Positions 17,702-26,558 of a DNA stretch of 64,000 bases are shown here, one piece after another. Position 1 is the first letter of the stretch; each line of letters begins with the position of its first letter. Under the pieces are notes generated by a model. It made no database searches. It was not told the DNA's origin and saw only the letters and a program-made list of their open reading frames with translations. Position numbers and translations under genes: made by a program. Origin of the DNA: Sphingomonas sp. HF-S4 (GTDB lineage Bacteria > Pseudomonadota > Alphaproteobacteria > Sphingomonadales > Sphingomonadaceae); the NCBI RefSeq assembly GCF_032911445.1, contig NZ_JAWJEJ010000002.1:917689-981688 (forward strand). The letters run 5' to 3'.

Positions 17702-18898
17702 GTGGCGGCAGCCGGCCTTTCGAAGATCAAGCATGTCCGAGCCTTCACCGTCCGCGGCGGCGGTGCCGATTATCACGACCAGGGCGAAGGTCATTGGATC
17801 GACAATCACATCGCCACGCCGATGGCGCGCTATCCCGAATATCGCCAGTCGCGGCAGAGCTTCGGGATCAACGTGCTCGGCACGCTAATCGTCGAGATCG
17901 AGGCCGAGGACGGCACGATCGGCTTCGCGGTGACCACCGGCGGCGAGCCGGCCGCCTTCATCGTCGAGAAGCATCTCGCGCGCTTCCTCGAAGGGCGTGA
18001 CCCGCGCGAGGTCGAGAAGATCTGGGACCAGATGTATTTCTCGACGCAATATTATGGCCGCAAGGGCCTGGTCGTGAACGCCATCTCGGGCGTCGACCTG
18101 GCGTTGTGGGACCTGCTGGGCAAGCTGCGCGGCGAGCCGGTGTACCAGATGCTGGGCGGCGCAGTGCGCGACGAGCTGCAATTCTACGCCACCGGCGCAC
18201 GACCCGACGTTGCCAAGGAGCTCGGCTTTATCGGCGGCAAGCTGCCGCTGCATCATGGCCCGGCCGAAGGTCTGGAAGGGCTGCATAAGAACATCGCCGA
18301 ATTGGCCGACATGCGTTCCAAAGTCGGCGACGATTTCTGGCTGATGCTCGATTGCTGGATGAGCCTCGACCTCGACTATGCCACCCGCCTGGCGCACCGC
18401 GCGTACGAGGAGTGCGGGCTCAAGTGGATCGAGGAGGCGCTGAGCCCCGACGATTACTGGGCCTACGCCGCGCTCAAGAAGAATGCGCCCAAGGGGCTGC
18501 TGGTCACCACCGGCGAGCATGAGGCGACGCGTTGGGGCTTCCGCATGCTGATGGACATGGACTGCTGCGACATCATCCAGCCCGATGTGGGCTGGTGCGG
18601 CGGCGTCACCGAACTGATCAAGATCGCCAATTATGCCGACAGCAAGGGCGTGCTGATGATCCCGCACGGCTCGAGCGTGTACAGCTACCACTTCGTCATC
18701 ACCCGGCATAACTCGCCCTTCGCCGAGTTCCTGATGATGCATCCCGGGCCGACCGAGGTCGTGCCGATGTTCCACCCGCAATTGATTGGCGAGCCGGTGC
18801 CCCAGAACGGGCGCCTGCACGTGAGCGCGCTCGACAAGCCCGGCTTCGGGGTCGAGCTCAATCGCGACCTGCCGATGCACCGCCCCTACACGCATTGA
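17702..18898 (+). CDS. lra3: L-rhamnonate dehydratase (enolase superfamily)
   Basis: 398 aa, very close to E. coli RhmD (YfaW) across its length: [20 protein letters not shown] (residues 20-39), [20 protein letters not shown] (50-69), FYATGARPD (161-169). Metal ligands are in MLDCWMS (D217), WIEEALSP (E244) and TTGEHE (E272); the catalytic base is H322 in [10 protein letters not shown]. It dehydrates L-rhamnonate to L-2-keto-3-deoxyrhamnonate. The start is GTG at 17702 after an AGAAGGGA ribosome site. It is the first gene of the plus-strand operon: dehydratase, diketo-acid hydrolase, 4-dehydrogenase, lactonase, transporter, GH43. Function assignment is strong. Confidence 0.96.
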   Translation: MAAAGLSKIKHVRAFTVRGGGADYHDQGEGHWIDNHIATPMARYPEYRQSRQSFGINVLGTLIVEIEAEDGTIGFAVTTGGEPAAFIVEKHLARFLEGRDPREVEKIWDQMYFSTQYYGRKGLVVNAISGVDLALWDLLGKLRGEPVYQMLGGAVRDELQFYATGARPDVAKELGFIGGKLPLHHGPAEGLEGLHKNIAELADMRSKVGDDFWLMLDCWMSLDLDYATRLAHRAYEECGLKWIEEALSPDDYWAYAALKKNAPKGLLVTTGEHEATRWGFRMLMDMDCCDIIQPDVGWCGGVTELIKIANYADSKGVLMIPHGSSVYSYHFVITRHNSPFAEFLMMHPGPTEVVPMFHPQLIGEPVPQNGRLHVSALDKPGFGVELNRDLPMHRPYTH

Positions 18899-18914
18899 GA
18901 GCGAGAGACCCCAG

Positions 18915-19769
18915 ATGAAACTCTGCCGATTTGGACCTGCCGGTAGCGAGAAGCCCGGCCTGATCGATGCCGACGGCGCGATCCGCGACTTGTCCGGCGT
19001 GATCTCCGATGTGGGCCCCGCCGAGCTTTCGGCGGAGAGCCTCGCCAAGCTCGCCGCGATCGATCCGGCTTCGCTCCCCAAGGTCGAAGGCAATCCGCGC
19101 TATGGCGCCTGCGTCACCGGCACGCGCCAGTTCGTTGCGATCGGCCTGAACTTCGTCGATCACGCGCATGAATCGAACCTGCCGATCCCCGAGGAGCCGG
19201 TGGTGTTCCAGAAGTGGGTGAGCTGCATCCAGGGGCCGAATGATCCGGTGACGATCCCCAAGGATTCGAAGAAGACCGATTGGGAAGTCGAGCTCGGCAT
19301 CGTCATCGGCACTGCGGCGAACAACCTGTCGGAAGCCGACGCGCTCAACCATGTCGCCGGCTATTGCGTGATCAACGACGTGTCCGAGCGCCACTGGCAG
19401 ACCGAGCGCGGCATGACCTGGGACAAGGGCAAGGGCTTCCCGACCTTCGGTCCCATCGGCCCGTGGATGGTTACCAAGGATGAAGTAGGCGACGTCCAGG
19501 ACCTGTCGATGTGGCTGTCGGTCAACGGCAGACGCGTCCAGGACGGCAATACCAAGACGATGATCTTCAACGTCCAGCAGATCGTAGCGTACCTCTCGCA
19601 GATCATGACGCTGCTGCCCGGTGACGTGATCACTACCGGCACGCCTCCCGGCGTCGGCCTCGGCCAGAAGCCCGAGCCCTGGTATCTCAAGGCCGGCGAC
19701 GTCGTCGAACTCGGCATCGAGAAGCTCGGCCAGCAGCGCCAGGACTTCGTTGCATGGGCGGCAAAGTGA
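18915..19769 (+). CDS. lra6: 2,4-diketo-3-deoxy-L-rhamnonate hydrolase (FAH family)
   Basis: 284 aa fumarylacetoacetate-hydrolase fold: N-terminal MKLCRFGPAGSEKPGLID, then IGLNFVDHAHESNLPIPEEP, the metal-binding Glu cluster in DWEVELGIVIG and NDVSERHWQTERG, KGFPTFGPIGPW, and the family C-terminal TTGTPPGVGLGQKP. In the Sphingomonas L-rhamnose pathway the LRA6 member of this family splits 2,4-diketo-3-deoxyrhamnonate to pyruvate and L-lactate. It lies 16 nt after the dehydratase and overlaps the next dehydrogenase by up to 16 nt. FAH proteins have many substrates, and the specific call rests on this context. Confidence 0.92.
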   Translation: MKLCRFGPAGSEKPGLIDADGAIRDLSGVISDVGPAELSAESLAKLAAIDPASLPKVEGNPRYGACVTGTRQFVAIGLNFVDHAHESNLPIPEEPVVFQKWVSCIQGPNDPVTIPKDSKKTDWEVELGIVIGTAANNLSEADALNHVAGYCVINDVSERHWQTERGMTWDKGKGFPTFGPIGPWMVTKDEVGDVQDLSMWLSVNGRRVQDGNTKTMIFNVQQIVAYLSQIMTLLPGDVITTGTPPGVGLGQKPEPWYLKAGDVVELGIEKLGQQRQDFVAWAAK

Positions 19770-20515
19770 GCGCGTACGCGGGTCGTTTCGAAGGCCGCAC
19801 CGCGGTCATCACCGGCGGTACCGGGGGGCTCGGCCTCGCTGTGGCCAAGCGCTTCATCGCCGAGGGCGGCCAGGTCGCACTTTGGGATCTGAACGCCGAG
19901 GCGCTGGCCAAGGTCGCCGGGGAAATCGGGGCGAAGCATGTCGTGGCGCTCGACGTCGCCGATCCGGCGGCAGTGGCGCGCGCCGCCGATGACAGCGCTG
20001 CCGCACTCGGCCGGATCGACGTGCTGGTCAATTCGGCCGGGATCACCGGGGCGACCGTCCCGGTGCATGAATTCCCGATCGACAGCTGGCAGCGCGTGAT
20101 CGACATCAACTTGAACGGGCTGTTCTATTGCTGCCGTTCGGTGGTGCCGCACATGCTGGCGAACGGTTATGGCCGCATCGTCAACGTCTCGTCGGTGGCG
20201 GGCAAGGAAGGCAATCCTAACGCCAGCGCCTATTCGGCGTCGAAGGCGGGGGTGATCGGCCTGACCAAGTCGCTCGGCAAGGAGCTGGCGGGCAAGGGCA
20301 TCATCGCAAACGCGCTTACCCCGGCGACTTTCGAAAGCCCGATCCTCGAGCAGCTTCCGCCGAGCCAAGTCGACTATATGCGCTCGAAGATCCCGATGGG
20401 CCGGCTGGGCGAAGCCGAGGAAAGCGCCGCGATGATCCTGTTCATGGCGAGCGAGGAGTGCAGCTTCACCACCGCCTCGACCTTCGACACTTCGGGCGGG
20501 CGTACGACGTACTGA
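19754..20515 (+). CDS. lra5: L-2-keto-3-deoxyrhamnonate 4-dehydrogenase (SDR family)
   Basis: 253 aa SDR: cofactor motif TGGTGGLG, DVADPAAVARA acidic region, VNSAGITG, catalytic VSSVAGKEG and YSASK, C-terminal TSGGRTTY. It would oxidise C4 of 2-keto-3-deoxyrhamnonate to give the 2,4-diketo acid for the FAH hydrolase encoded just upstream. The ATG at 19754 lies inside the end of the hydrolase gene. A GTG at 19766, whose GTGA overlaps the TGA stop, is an equally good start and would remove four residues. The paralogous SDR at 15887-16651 is assigned the first pathway step because it resembles known L-rhamnose 1-dehydrogenases; the adjacency here supports the 4-dehydrogenase role. Confidence 0.88.
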   Translation: MGGKVSAYAGRFEGRTAVITGGTGGLGLAVAKRFIAEGGQVALWDLNAEALAKVAGEIGAKHVVALDVADPAAVARAADDSAAALGRIDVLVNSAGITGATVPVHEFPIDSWQRVIDINLNGLFYCCRSVVPHMLANGYGRIVNVSSVAGKEGNPNASAYSASKAGVIGLTKSLGKELAGKGIIANALTPATFESPILEQLPPSQVDYMRSKIPMGRLGEAEESAAMILFMASEECSFTTASTFDTSGGRTTY

Positions 20516-20522
20516 CGAAACT

Positions 20523-20631
20523 TAGCCCCTCCCCTTTAGGGGAGGGGTTGGGGTGGGGCATGTCCGTCTCACCGAGACCATCGCTTGTTGACAAGCCCCA
20601 CCCCCAACCCCTCCCCTGAAGGGGAGGGGCT
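20523..20631. repeat. Large REP-like inverted repeat with internal hairpins
   Basis: Arm 1 (20523-20559) and arm 2 (20595-20631) are near-perfect reverse complements of about 37 nt, each containing its own CCCCTCCCC / GGGGAGGGG hairpin followed by a G-run (GGTTGGGGTGGGG). A 35-nt spacer separates them. The element fills the gap between two rhamnose-pathway genes and could attenuate or stabilise the mRNA. A related, more degraded copy lies at 40690-40895. Confidence 0.9.
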
Positions 20632-20651
20632 TGATAGGAGGGACAGCAAAA

Positions 20652-21554
20652 TTGGCGCGCGATCTGCCGTTCATCGATGTCCATGTGCATCTCTGGGACC
20701 TCGCCCGCATCGCCTATCCCTGGCTGACGCCGCCCTTCGCCGATGACGGCCCCAACGGCAGCGTCGAGCCGATTGCCCGGACCTATCTGCTCGACGATTA
20801 CTTGGCGGATGCGCAGGGCTGGGACGTCCGCGGCATCGTCCATGTCGATGCCGGCGCCGACGCCTCGGCGGCGCTTGCCGAGACCGAATGGCTCCAGGGG
20901 CTGCACGACGCGCGCGGCCTGCCCAATGCGATCGTTGCCTTCGCCGCGCTCGACGATCCCGATGTCGAGGCGCTGCTCGACCAACACGCCGCGCACCACG
21001 CCGTCCGCGGCATCCGCCATATCGTCAACTGGCATTCCGATCCCCGCCGCACCTATGGCCCGCGCGACGTCACCCAAGAGGAAGCCTGGGCGCGCGGCTT
21101 CGCGCTGCTCGGCAAATACGGGCTGAGCTTCGATCTCCAGGCCTATCCCGGCCAGTTTTCCGCGCTCGCCAAGCTGATCGCGAAGCATCCCGAGACGCAG
21201 GTCATCATCAACCATACCGGCATGGCGGTCCCTGGCGAATGGGACCAGTGGCGTGTCGGCATGGCCGCACTTGCCGAACTCCCCAATGTTGCGACCAAGC
21301 TGTCGGGGATGGGATTCACGCATCGGCCGTGGACGCTGGATCAGGCGCGTCCCTATATCCTCGAGGCGATCGAGATGTTCGGCACCGATCGCGCGATGTT
21401 CGCGAGCGACTTTCCAACCGACAAATTGTTCGGCAGCTTCGCGCAGCATCTCGACGCGTACGACACCATCACCAGCGACTTCAGCGAGGACGAGCGCCGT
21501 GGCCTGTGGGGCCGCAACGCCGATCGCATCTACCGGCTCGGGCTGGGCATCTGA
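20652..21554 (+). CDS. lra2: L-rhamnono-gamma-lactonase (amidohydrolase family)
   Basis: 300 aa amidohydrolase-2 TIM barrel: metal motif DVHVHLWD near the N-terminus, GIVHVDAG, NWHSDPRRTYGPRD, INHTGMAVPG, KLSGMGF and the C-terminal Asp ligand in FASDFPTDKLFGSF. It hydrolyses L-rhamnono-1,4-lactone, the product of the 1-dehydrogenase, to L-rhamnonate for the dehydratase. The start is TTG at 20652, placed by the TAGGAGGG ribosome site at 20635-20642; a TTG at 20631 in the same frame lies inside that site's hairpin and is less likely. Members of this family also include L-fucono-lactonases, and the surrounding genes favour rhamnose. Confidence 0.9.
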   Translation: MARDLPFIDVHVHLWDLARIAYPWLTPPFADDGPNGSVEPIARTYLLDDYLADAQGWDVRGIVHVDAGADASAALAETEWLQGLHDARGLPNAIVAFAALDDPDVEALLDQHAAHHAVRGIRHIVNWHSDPRRTYGPRDVTQEEAWARGFALLGKYGLSFDLQAYPGQFSALAKLIAKHPETQVIINHTGMAVPGEWDQWRVGMAALAELPNVATKLSGMGFTHRPWTLDQARPYILEAIEMFGTDRAMFASDFPTDKLFGSFAQHLDAYDTITSDFSEDERRGLWGRNADRIYRLGLGI

Positions 21555-21562
21555 GGAACACC

Positions 21563-22792
21563 ATGAGCGATACCCAGAATCATGGCTGGCGCAACACGAT
21601 CCTTGCCGGCCTCGCCAATTACATCGACGCGGGGTCGATCGTCGCCGGATCGGTGGCGCTGGCGCTGTGGCGCGAGATTTACGGGCTGTCTGACAGCTTT
21701 ATCGGGCTGATCGGGGCGTTCAGCGCGAATGCCATATCCGCGGGCGTCGGCGCGCTGATCGGCGGGATCCTGTGCGACAAGTTCGGGCGGAAGAAGATCT
21801 ACCAGTACGACATGCTGTTCTACGCGTTCGGCATGTGCTTCCTCGTCTTCGCCTCGGCGCCGTGGATGATCGTGCTGGGCTTCGTGCTGGTCGGGCTCGC
21901 GGTGGGGGCGGACATCCCCGCTTCGTGGTCGCTGATCGCCGAGCAGGCGCCCGACGACAAGCGCGGTGCCCATTCCGGGGTCGCGCAGTTGCTCTGGTAT
22001 CTCGGGCCCGTCGCGGTGCTGGTCGCAGCCTATTTCCTCCAGCCCTGGGGCATCACCGGCGTGCGCTGGATCTTCGCGCATCTCGCGGTGCTGGCGATCG
22101 CGCTGACCTTCCTGCGCTCGCGGATGCGCGAGTCCGAGCGGTGGGAGGAGAGCAAGGCGTCGGGGCAGGTGACGCAATGGCGCGAGCTGTTCAGCCCGCG
22201 CTATTTCGGCGCGATCCTGTTCCTCGCCGCGATGTATGGCTTCTGGAACCTGTGGGCGGGCTTCAACGGCTTCTTCACGCCCTATCTCGTCAAGGCGCAC
22301 AACCTCCCCGCCTGGGTCGAGACGATCATGCCGGCGAGCTATTTCCTCATCGGGATGATCTCGATCCTGACGATTTTCATGACGCTGTCGGACAAGGTCA
22401 ACCAGCGGCTGCTGTTCGGCATCTCCGCTGGCTTGCACGTCGTGGGCATGGCGATCCTGGCGATCTTCGGCTTCACGCTGGAAGTGTATATCGCCCATGT
22501 CGTGATCATGGGGGTGGCCGGCGGCTTCGGCGCGCAGAGCTTCTTCCAGCTCTGGTCGGCAGAGCTGTTCCCGACCGCGATCCGATCGACCGCACAGGGC
22601 CTTACCTTCGCGATCGTACGCGTGGGCCTAGGCATCTGGAGCTTTTTCGTGCCGTGGCTCGCCGCGACCAACTACACCACGCTGGCGTGGATTCTCACCG
22701 GCTTCCTGGTCGCCTCGGGCGCGATCGGGCTGATCTGGGCGCCGCGCAACGAAGGCAAGTCGCTCGAGGCGATCGCGGCGGAGCGCGGGTGA
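21563..22792 (+). CDS. MFS sugar transporter of the rhamnose operon
   Basis: 409 aa, about 12 predicted membrane spans. MFS signatures include CDKFGRKKIYQYD in the first cytoplasmic loop (about 72-84) and SAELFPTAIRSTAQG in the second half. It lies 8 nt after the lactonase gene and 1 nt before the GH43 gene. The natural inference is import of L-rhamnose, or of a rhamnose-derived acid or short RG-I fragment, across the inner membrane. The sequence alone cannot identify the substrate. The ATG at 21563 follows a short AGGAAC site; the frame stays open upstream but that region encodes the lactonase in another frame. Confidence 0.88.
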   Translation: MSDTQNHGWRNTILAGLANYIDAGSIVAGSVALALWREIYGLSDSFIGLIGAFSANAISAGVGALIGGILCDKFGRKKIYQYDMLFYAFGMCFLVFASAPWMIVLGFVLVGLAVGADIPASWSLIAEQAPDDKRGAHSGVAQLLWYLGPVAVLVAAYFLQPWGITGVRWIFAHLAVLAIALTFLRSRMRESERWEESKASGQVTQWRELFSPRYFGAILFLAAMYGFWNLWAGFNGFFTPYLVKAHNLPAWVETIMPASYFLIGMISILTIFMTLSDKVNQRLLFGISAGLHVVGMAILAIFGFTLEVYIAHVVIMGVAGGFGAQSFFQLWSAELFPTAIRSTAQGLTFAIVRVGLGIWSFFVPWLAATNYTTLAWILTGFLVASGAIGLIWAPRNEGKSLEAIAAERG

Positions 22793-22793
22793 C

Positions 22794-23861
22794 ATGCTGA
22801 AGGCACTGATCGCGGCGCTCGCCGTATCGCTCGCTATACCCGCTGCGGCGCAGCCCAAGGCCGATCCGGCGCCGCTGCTGCTCCCGCAGATGCAGCTCCA
22901 CGATCCCTTCATCGTCGCCGACAAGGCCACGAAGACCTATTATCTGTTCACCCGCAACGAGACCGCGATGACCGGCGACCGTCGGCTCGGGACGATGGTC
23001 TATACCAGCAAGGACCTGAAGCACTGGACCCGCCCGCGCGTCGTCTTTGCGCTGCCCGAGGGGACCTGGGCGAAGAACGGAGCGTGGGCACCCGAGGTGC
23101 ACCCGTGGAAGGGCAAATGGTATCTGTTCACCACCTTCCATAACGAGGCTGCGGCGCTACCCTCCCCAGGCACCCGCAAGCTCTATCGCCGCGGCACGAT
23201 CCTCGCGGTCGCCGACAAGGTCGACGGACCGTATCGGGTGGTGCGGGGCGGCGAGCCGATCGTCGACAAGGCGCTGATGACGCTCGACGGCACGCTGCAC
23301 GTCGATGCCAAGGGCAAGCCGTGGCTGGTCTATGCGCACGAGTGGCTGCAGACCACGGTGGGCACGATCGAGGCGATCCCGCTGAACGACGACCTGTCGG
23401 CCGCAGGCAAGCCGCGGGTGCTGTTCCGCGCCGACGAGGCGCCCTGGGCCAGGGGGCAGCGCCAGGCCGATGGCGATACCGTCTTCGTCACCGACGGGCC
23501 GGAGTTCCACCGCACCTCCACGGGCACGCTGGTGATGCTGTGGTCGAGCTATGGCGAGCGCGGCTATGTCCAGTCGATCGCGCGCTCGAAGTCCGGCAGC
23601 CTCGACGGGCCGTGGGAGCAGCTCGACCCGCTGGTGCGGCGCGACAGCGGCCATGGGATGCTATTCCGGGCGTTCGACGGCCGGCTGATGATGGTGCTCC
23701 ACCGGCCGTTCACGCTGGCGCTGGGCAAGCTCTACGAAATGAGGGACAGCGGCGATCGGGTGGAGGTGGTGCGCGAGGCGACCGAACTCGATCTCGAAGC
23801 CTATCCGACTCACCCGTGCGTCCAGCCGCATACGCCGACCGAGCGGAAACTGGAGTGCTGA
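22794..23861 (+). CDS. GH43 glycosidase (arabinan side-chain or related)
   Basis: 355 aa with signal peptide MLKALIAALAVSLAIPAAAQ. The five-bladed propeller has the GH43 catalytic base in LHDPFIVADK, a WAPEVHPWKGKWYLF block, the transition-state Asp around LMTLDGTLHVD and the acid Glu in TDGPEFHRT. GH43 enzymes release arabinose or xylose from plant polysaccharides. In an RG-I locus the arabinan side chain is the likely target. The ATG at 22794 begins 1 nt after the MFS stop. A hairpin with T-run follows the stop, marking the operon end. Sub-family and linkage specificity cannot be read from the sequence; a second GH43 is at 34796-35710. Confidence 0.88.
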   Translation: MLKALIAALAVSLAIPAAAQPKADPAPLLLPQMQLHDPFIVADKATKTYYLFTRNETAMTGDRRLGTMVYTSKDLKHWTRPRVVFALPEGTWAKNGAWAPEVHPWKGKWYLFTTFHNEAAALPSPGTRKLYRRGTILAVADKVDGPYRVVRGGEPIVDKALMTLDGTLHVDAKGKPWLVYAHEWLQTTVGTIEAIPLNDDLSAAGKPRVLFRADEAPWARGQRQADGDTVFVTDGPEFHRTSTGTLVMLWSSYGERGYVQSIARSKSGSLDGPWEQLDPLVRRDSGHGMLFRAFDGRLMMVLHRPFTLALGKLYEMRDSGDRVEVVREATELDLEAYPTHPCVQPHTPTERKLEC

Positions 23862-23869
23862 CTTGTAGG

Positions 23870-23915
23870 AAATGCGCGGCTTAACTTCGCACTTTGCGCA
23901 TTTAATCTTTTTATA
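23870..23915 (+). terminator. Rho-independent terminator of the rhamnose operon
   Basis: AAATGCGC (23870-23877) pairs with GCGCATTT (23896-23903) and is followed by AATCTTTTTAT, 9 nt after the GH43 stop. Confidence 0.75.
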
Positions 23916-24052
23916 AGTTGCGCGGCTGAGCAGGATTGTTGCGCGGTCGGAATCTGCGTATTTCGACAGTTCAAAGAGCCGTTTCAGAGGCTCGCATGGA
24001 ATTTCCAACATTGGAAGCCCACCCAATCCCGTTCAGCACGAGCGTAGTGGGG

Positions 24053-25306
24053 TTAGTCCGGCACTATCAGCCGAAGTACCTGCGGCTCGGGCACTTGATC
24101 GCGCGGCACGTCGCGGTTGGGCGGGAGGCTCGGCCAGGCGAGGGCGATGCCGGAGGCGTCCTCGACGGTGTTGCGCTGCATCCCCGGCGGCACCGCTATC
24201 TCGCCAAGCCGCCTGCCGGGGCGCTCGCCTTTGCGTGCCAGCGTGGCGGCGTCGAGCAGCAGGTCGATCGGCTTGCCGTCGCGGACCACGGGCAGGACTA
24301 GCAGATCGCCCTCCACCTTCGGGGTGCCCAGGCGCAGGCGGAAATCGAGCGAGCCATTGCCCCCGAACTCCCAGCGGAAGTGCTTCCAGTCGCTCGCCGG
24401 CACGATGCGCCAGCCGGTGACTTCGCGGCGGGCGAGGAAGACCTGGGTGTTTCCCGCGCCGTCGAACTTGTGGAAGGCGATCACCACGCGGCCGGCGGCG
24501 TCGAAGCCGGGGACGGTGTTATTGTTGATCATCCCGTCGCCCACCGCCACCGGATCGACGATCTCTGCATCGCCGAGCCGGATCGGCAGCGCGAGCGGCG
24601 TGCCGTCCGAGCGCTGCCAGTGCACCAGGTCGCGGCTGCGGGCGTAGGAAAGGTCGTGGTTGGTGGCGGCGTCGGGGGTGTCGCGCCACACCCAGGTCAA
24701 ATGGAACCAGCCGTCGGGCCCGACCACCGGGCCGACGAAATAGGCGCTGCGCTTGCCCTCGCCATCGGCGAGCGGCGCGTCGAGCAGGCGCTTCCATTCG
24801 GACCCGTCCAGCACATTGTAGATCTCGCGTCCGCGCCCGCTGCCGCCGTCGCGATACTTGAAGATCAGCCGGCCATCGGCACCTTTCAGGAATTCGGGAT
24901 AGGTCATGCTGCGTTCGGCGGCGCGATCGACCATCACCGCCACGCGCGTGAAGCTGCCCAGGTCGTTTGGCGTGCGCGTGCGGAAATAGACCAGCGGATC
25001 ATTGTGCATGTTCGCCGCGACATGGAGCCGGCCCTGCGCGTCGAGCGCCATCGCGATGCGGTTGTGTGCGTCCCAGCCGACCCGGGTCGGCAGCCGGGCG
25101 TAGCGCCAGCGCGACGATTTGCGCGGGCGGCTGGCGATGGTGAGCCGGCGCTCGGCATCGTAATAGCCGACATAGATCCGCGCATCGGTGACGACGAGCG
25201 CGAAGGCGGCGTCGTGCCCGGCCCAGACACGATCGATCGGCTCGGCGGTCTGCGCCGCGGCCGGCACCGCGCAGGCGAGCGCGAGCGGCGCCAGCAGCTT
25301 CAGCAT
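24053..25306 (-). CDS. BNR_4-type beta-propeller carbohydrate-active protein
   Basis: 417 aa with signal peptide MLKLLAPLALACAVPAAAQ. The body is a seven-bladed propeller of the BNR_4 type, seen in NMHNDPLVYFRTR, SMTYPEFLKGADGRLIFKYR, HLTWVWRDTPDAATNHDLSY and DPVAVGDGMINNNTVPGFD. Proteins of this fold include ulvan and related lyases (PL24, PL25) and the GH145 rhamnosidases acting on arabinogalactan. The ATG at 25306 overlaps the stop of the GH105 gene, so the two are coupled. Since GH105 removes unsaturated uronates, a lyase role or a rhamnosidase role would both fit. No specific activity is claimed. The window has no GH78 or GH106 rhamnosidase, which makes this protein a candidate for that missing step. 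Confidence 0.75.
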   Translation of the reverse strand: MLKLLAPLALACAVPAAAQTAEPIDRVWAGHDAAFALVVTDARIYVGYYDAERRLTIASRPRKSSRWRYARLPTRVGWDAHNRIAMALDAQGRLHVAANMHNDPLVYFRTRTPNDLGSFTRVAVMVDRAAERSMTYPEFLKGADGRLIFKYRDGGSGRGREIYNVLDGSEWKRLLDAPLADGEGKRSAYFVGPVVGPDGWFHLTWVWRDTPDAATNHDLSYARSRDLVHWQRSDGTPLALPIRLGDAEIVDPVAVGDGMINNNTVPGFDAAGRVVIAFHKFDGAGNTQVFLARREVTGWRIVPASDWKHFRWEFGGNGSLDFRLRLGTPKVEGDLLVLPVVRDGKPIDLLLDAATLARKGERPGRRLGEIAVPPGMQRNTVEDASGIALAWPSLPPNRDVPRDQVPEPQVLRLIVPD

Positions 25307-26445
25307 CAGTCGAGCTTGAGATCGGCGACCGCGCTCGCCGCGAGCAGGAAGGCGCCGGTGCCGTAATATTGGGTGTCGCTGGCGAGCACCTGCTCGGGGC
25401 GGTCGCTGACCTGCTGGACATAGCCGAGCCGGCCGTCGGGCTGGAGCGCGCGGTTGAGCGCCGCCCAGCCTTTGCGCACCACGGGCTCGTATTCGGCGCG
25501 GGGGAGGAGTCCGGCCTTGATCCCCCAGGCGAGGCCATAGGTGAAGAAGCCGGTGCCGCTCGATTCGGGGGGCGATTCCTCGGGGGCAAGCAGCGAGGGC
25601 GCCCAATAGCCGTCGGGCTTCTGGAGCGCCTTCACCTTGCCCGCCATCTCGACGAACAGGGCCTCGAGCTTGCTGCGCTCCGGGCCCTTGGGCAGCTTGG
25701 GAATCATCAGCGCTAGGCCGGCGACCACCCAGCCATTGCCGCGGCTCCAGAACATCTTCCGCCCCTTGGCGTCGCGGCGATCGAAGAAGCGGCTGTCGCG
25801 ATAGAAAAGCCGCTCGGCGGGGTCGTAGAGGAAGTTCACCGTCGCCCAGATCTCGCGCAGCGCGTAGTCCCTATACCGTCGGTCGCCGGTCTGATCGGCG
25901 AGTTCGAGCATCGCCGGCGGCGCCATGAACAGCGCGTCGCACCAGCACCACCGCGCCAGGCATTCGGTGGCGCCGTACCCGCCCTTTTCGGGGACCACGA
26001 AGGCGAGCGTCACGCGCGGCGCGTTGGCGACGACATTGTCGAACACGCGGCGCACCGATTGCACCGGTGCGGTGCCGGCCCCGTGCCTGGCCGCCCAGAG
26101 ATAGCTCTGGGTGATCGCGTGATCGTCGGCGAAGAAGGGCAGGCGGCCGGGCCGCCACTGGTTGGCGGCGCCCATGTCGAGGATCGCCTTGCCGATGTCC
26201 GGAGGCGCGCCGTGATCGGCGAGCGCGGTCATGCCGACCCAGAACGCCGCCTGCTCCCAAGCGCGCGGATTGCCGGTCTCACCGCCGGCGCGGGCGATGT
26301 GGCTGGTGTCGGTCATCCGCTGAAGCTGCCAGCGCGCGAGCTTGGTGGCGGTGTCGATCGCCGCGCGCGGGCTGGCGTCGGGGGCCTGGGCAAACGCCGC
26401 GCCGGGCATCGCAGCCAGCACAAGCAAGGCGGTGCGTAGCGACAT
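25306..26445 (-). CDS. GH105 unsaturated glucuronyl/galacturonyl hydrolase, exported
   Basis: 379 aa, signal peptide MSLRTALLVLAAMPGAAFAQ, then the GH105 alpha/alpha barrel with WEQAAFWVGMTAL (63-75), FFADDHAITQSYLWA (104-118), the catalytic Asp in WCWCDALFMAPP (D170) and FWSRGNGWVVAGLALM. The signal peptide distinguishes it from the GH105 at 1365-2480 and implies periplasmic removal of unsaturated uronic acid residues. It is read before, and overlaps by 4 nt, the BNR-type propeller gene. The ribosome site is GGAGAGGG. The promoter likely lies in the gap 26446-26495, after the TonB receptor terminator. Close homologues act on RG-I, ulvan or heparinoid products; pectin is inferred from the locus. 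Confidence 0.9.
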   Translation of the reverse strand: MSLRTALLVLAAMPGAAFAQAPDASPRAAIDTATKLARWQLQRMTDTSHIARAGGETGNPRAWEQAAFWVGMTALADHGAPPDIGKAILDMGAANQWRPGRLPFFADDHAITQSYLWAARHGAGTAPVQSVRRVFDNVVANAPRVTLAFVVPEKGGYGATECLARWCWCDALFMAPPAMLELADQTGDRRYRDYALREIWATVNFLYDPAERLFYRDSRFFDRRDAKGRKMFWSRGNGWVVAGLALMIPKLPKGPERSKLEALFVEMAGKVKALQKPDGYWAPSLLAPEESPPESSGTGFFTYGLAWGIKAGLLPRAEYEPVVRKGWAALNRALQPDGRLGYVQQVSDRPEQVLASDTQYYGTGAFLLAASAVADLKLD

Positions 26446-26495
26446 ATGGGGACCCTCTCCGTTATTTGGGAAGGGTCATAGCAAAGCCGCGCCGG

Positions 26496-26535
26496 AAAAG
26501 AAGAAGGCCGGCGGACTTGCGTCCCCCGGCCTCCG
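26496..26535 (-). terminator. Rho-independent terminator of TonB receptor gene
   Basis: On the minus strand AGGCCGGGGGA...TCCGCCGGCCT forms a strong stem followed by TCTTCTTTTC. It starts 23 nt after the stop of the receptor gene at 26559. Confidence 0.8.
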
Positions 26536-26558
26536 TTCACGCCGTGCGGCTGCTACCG

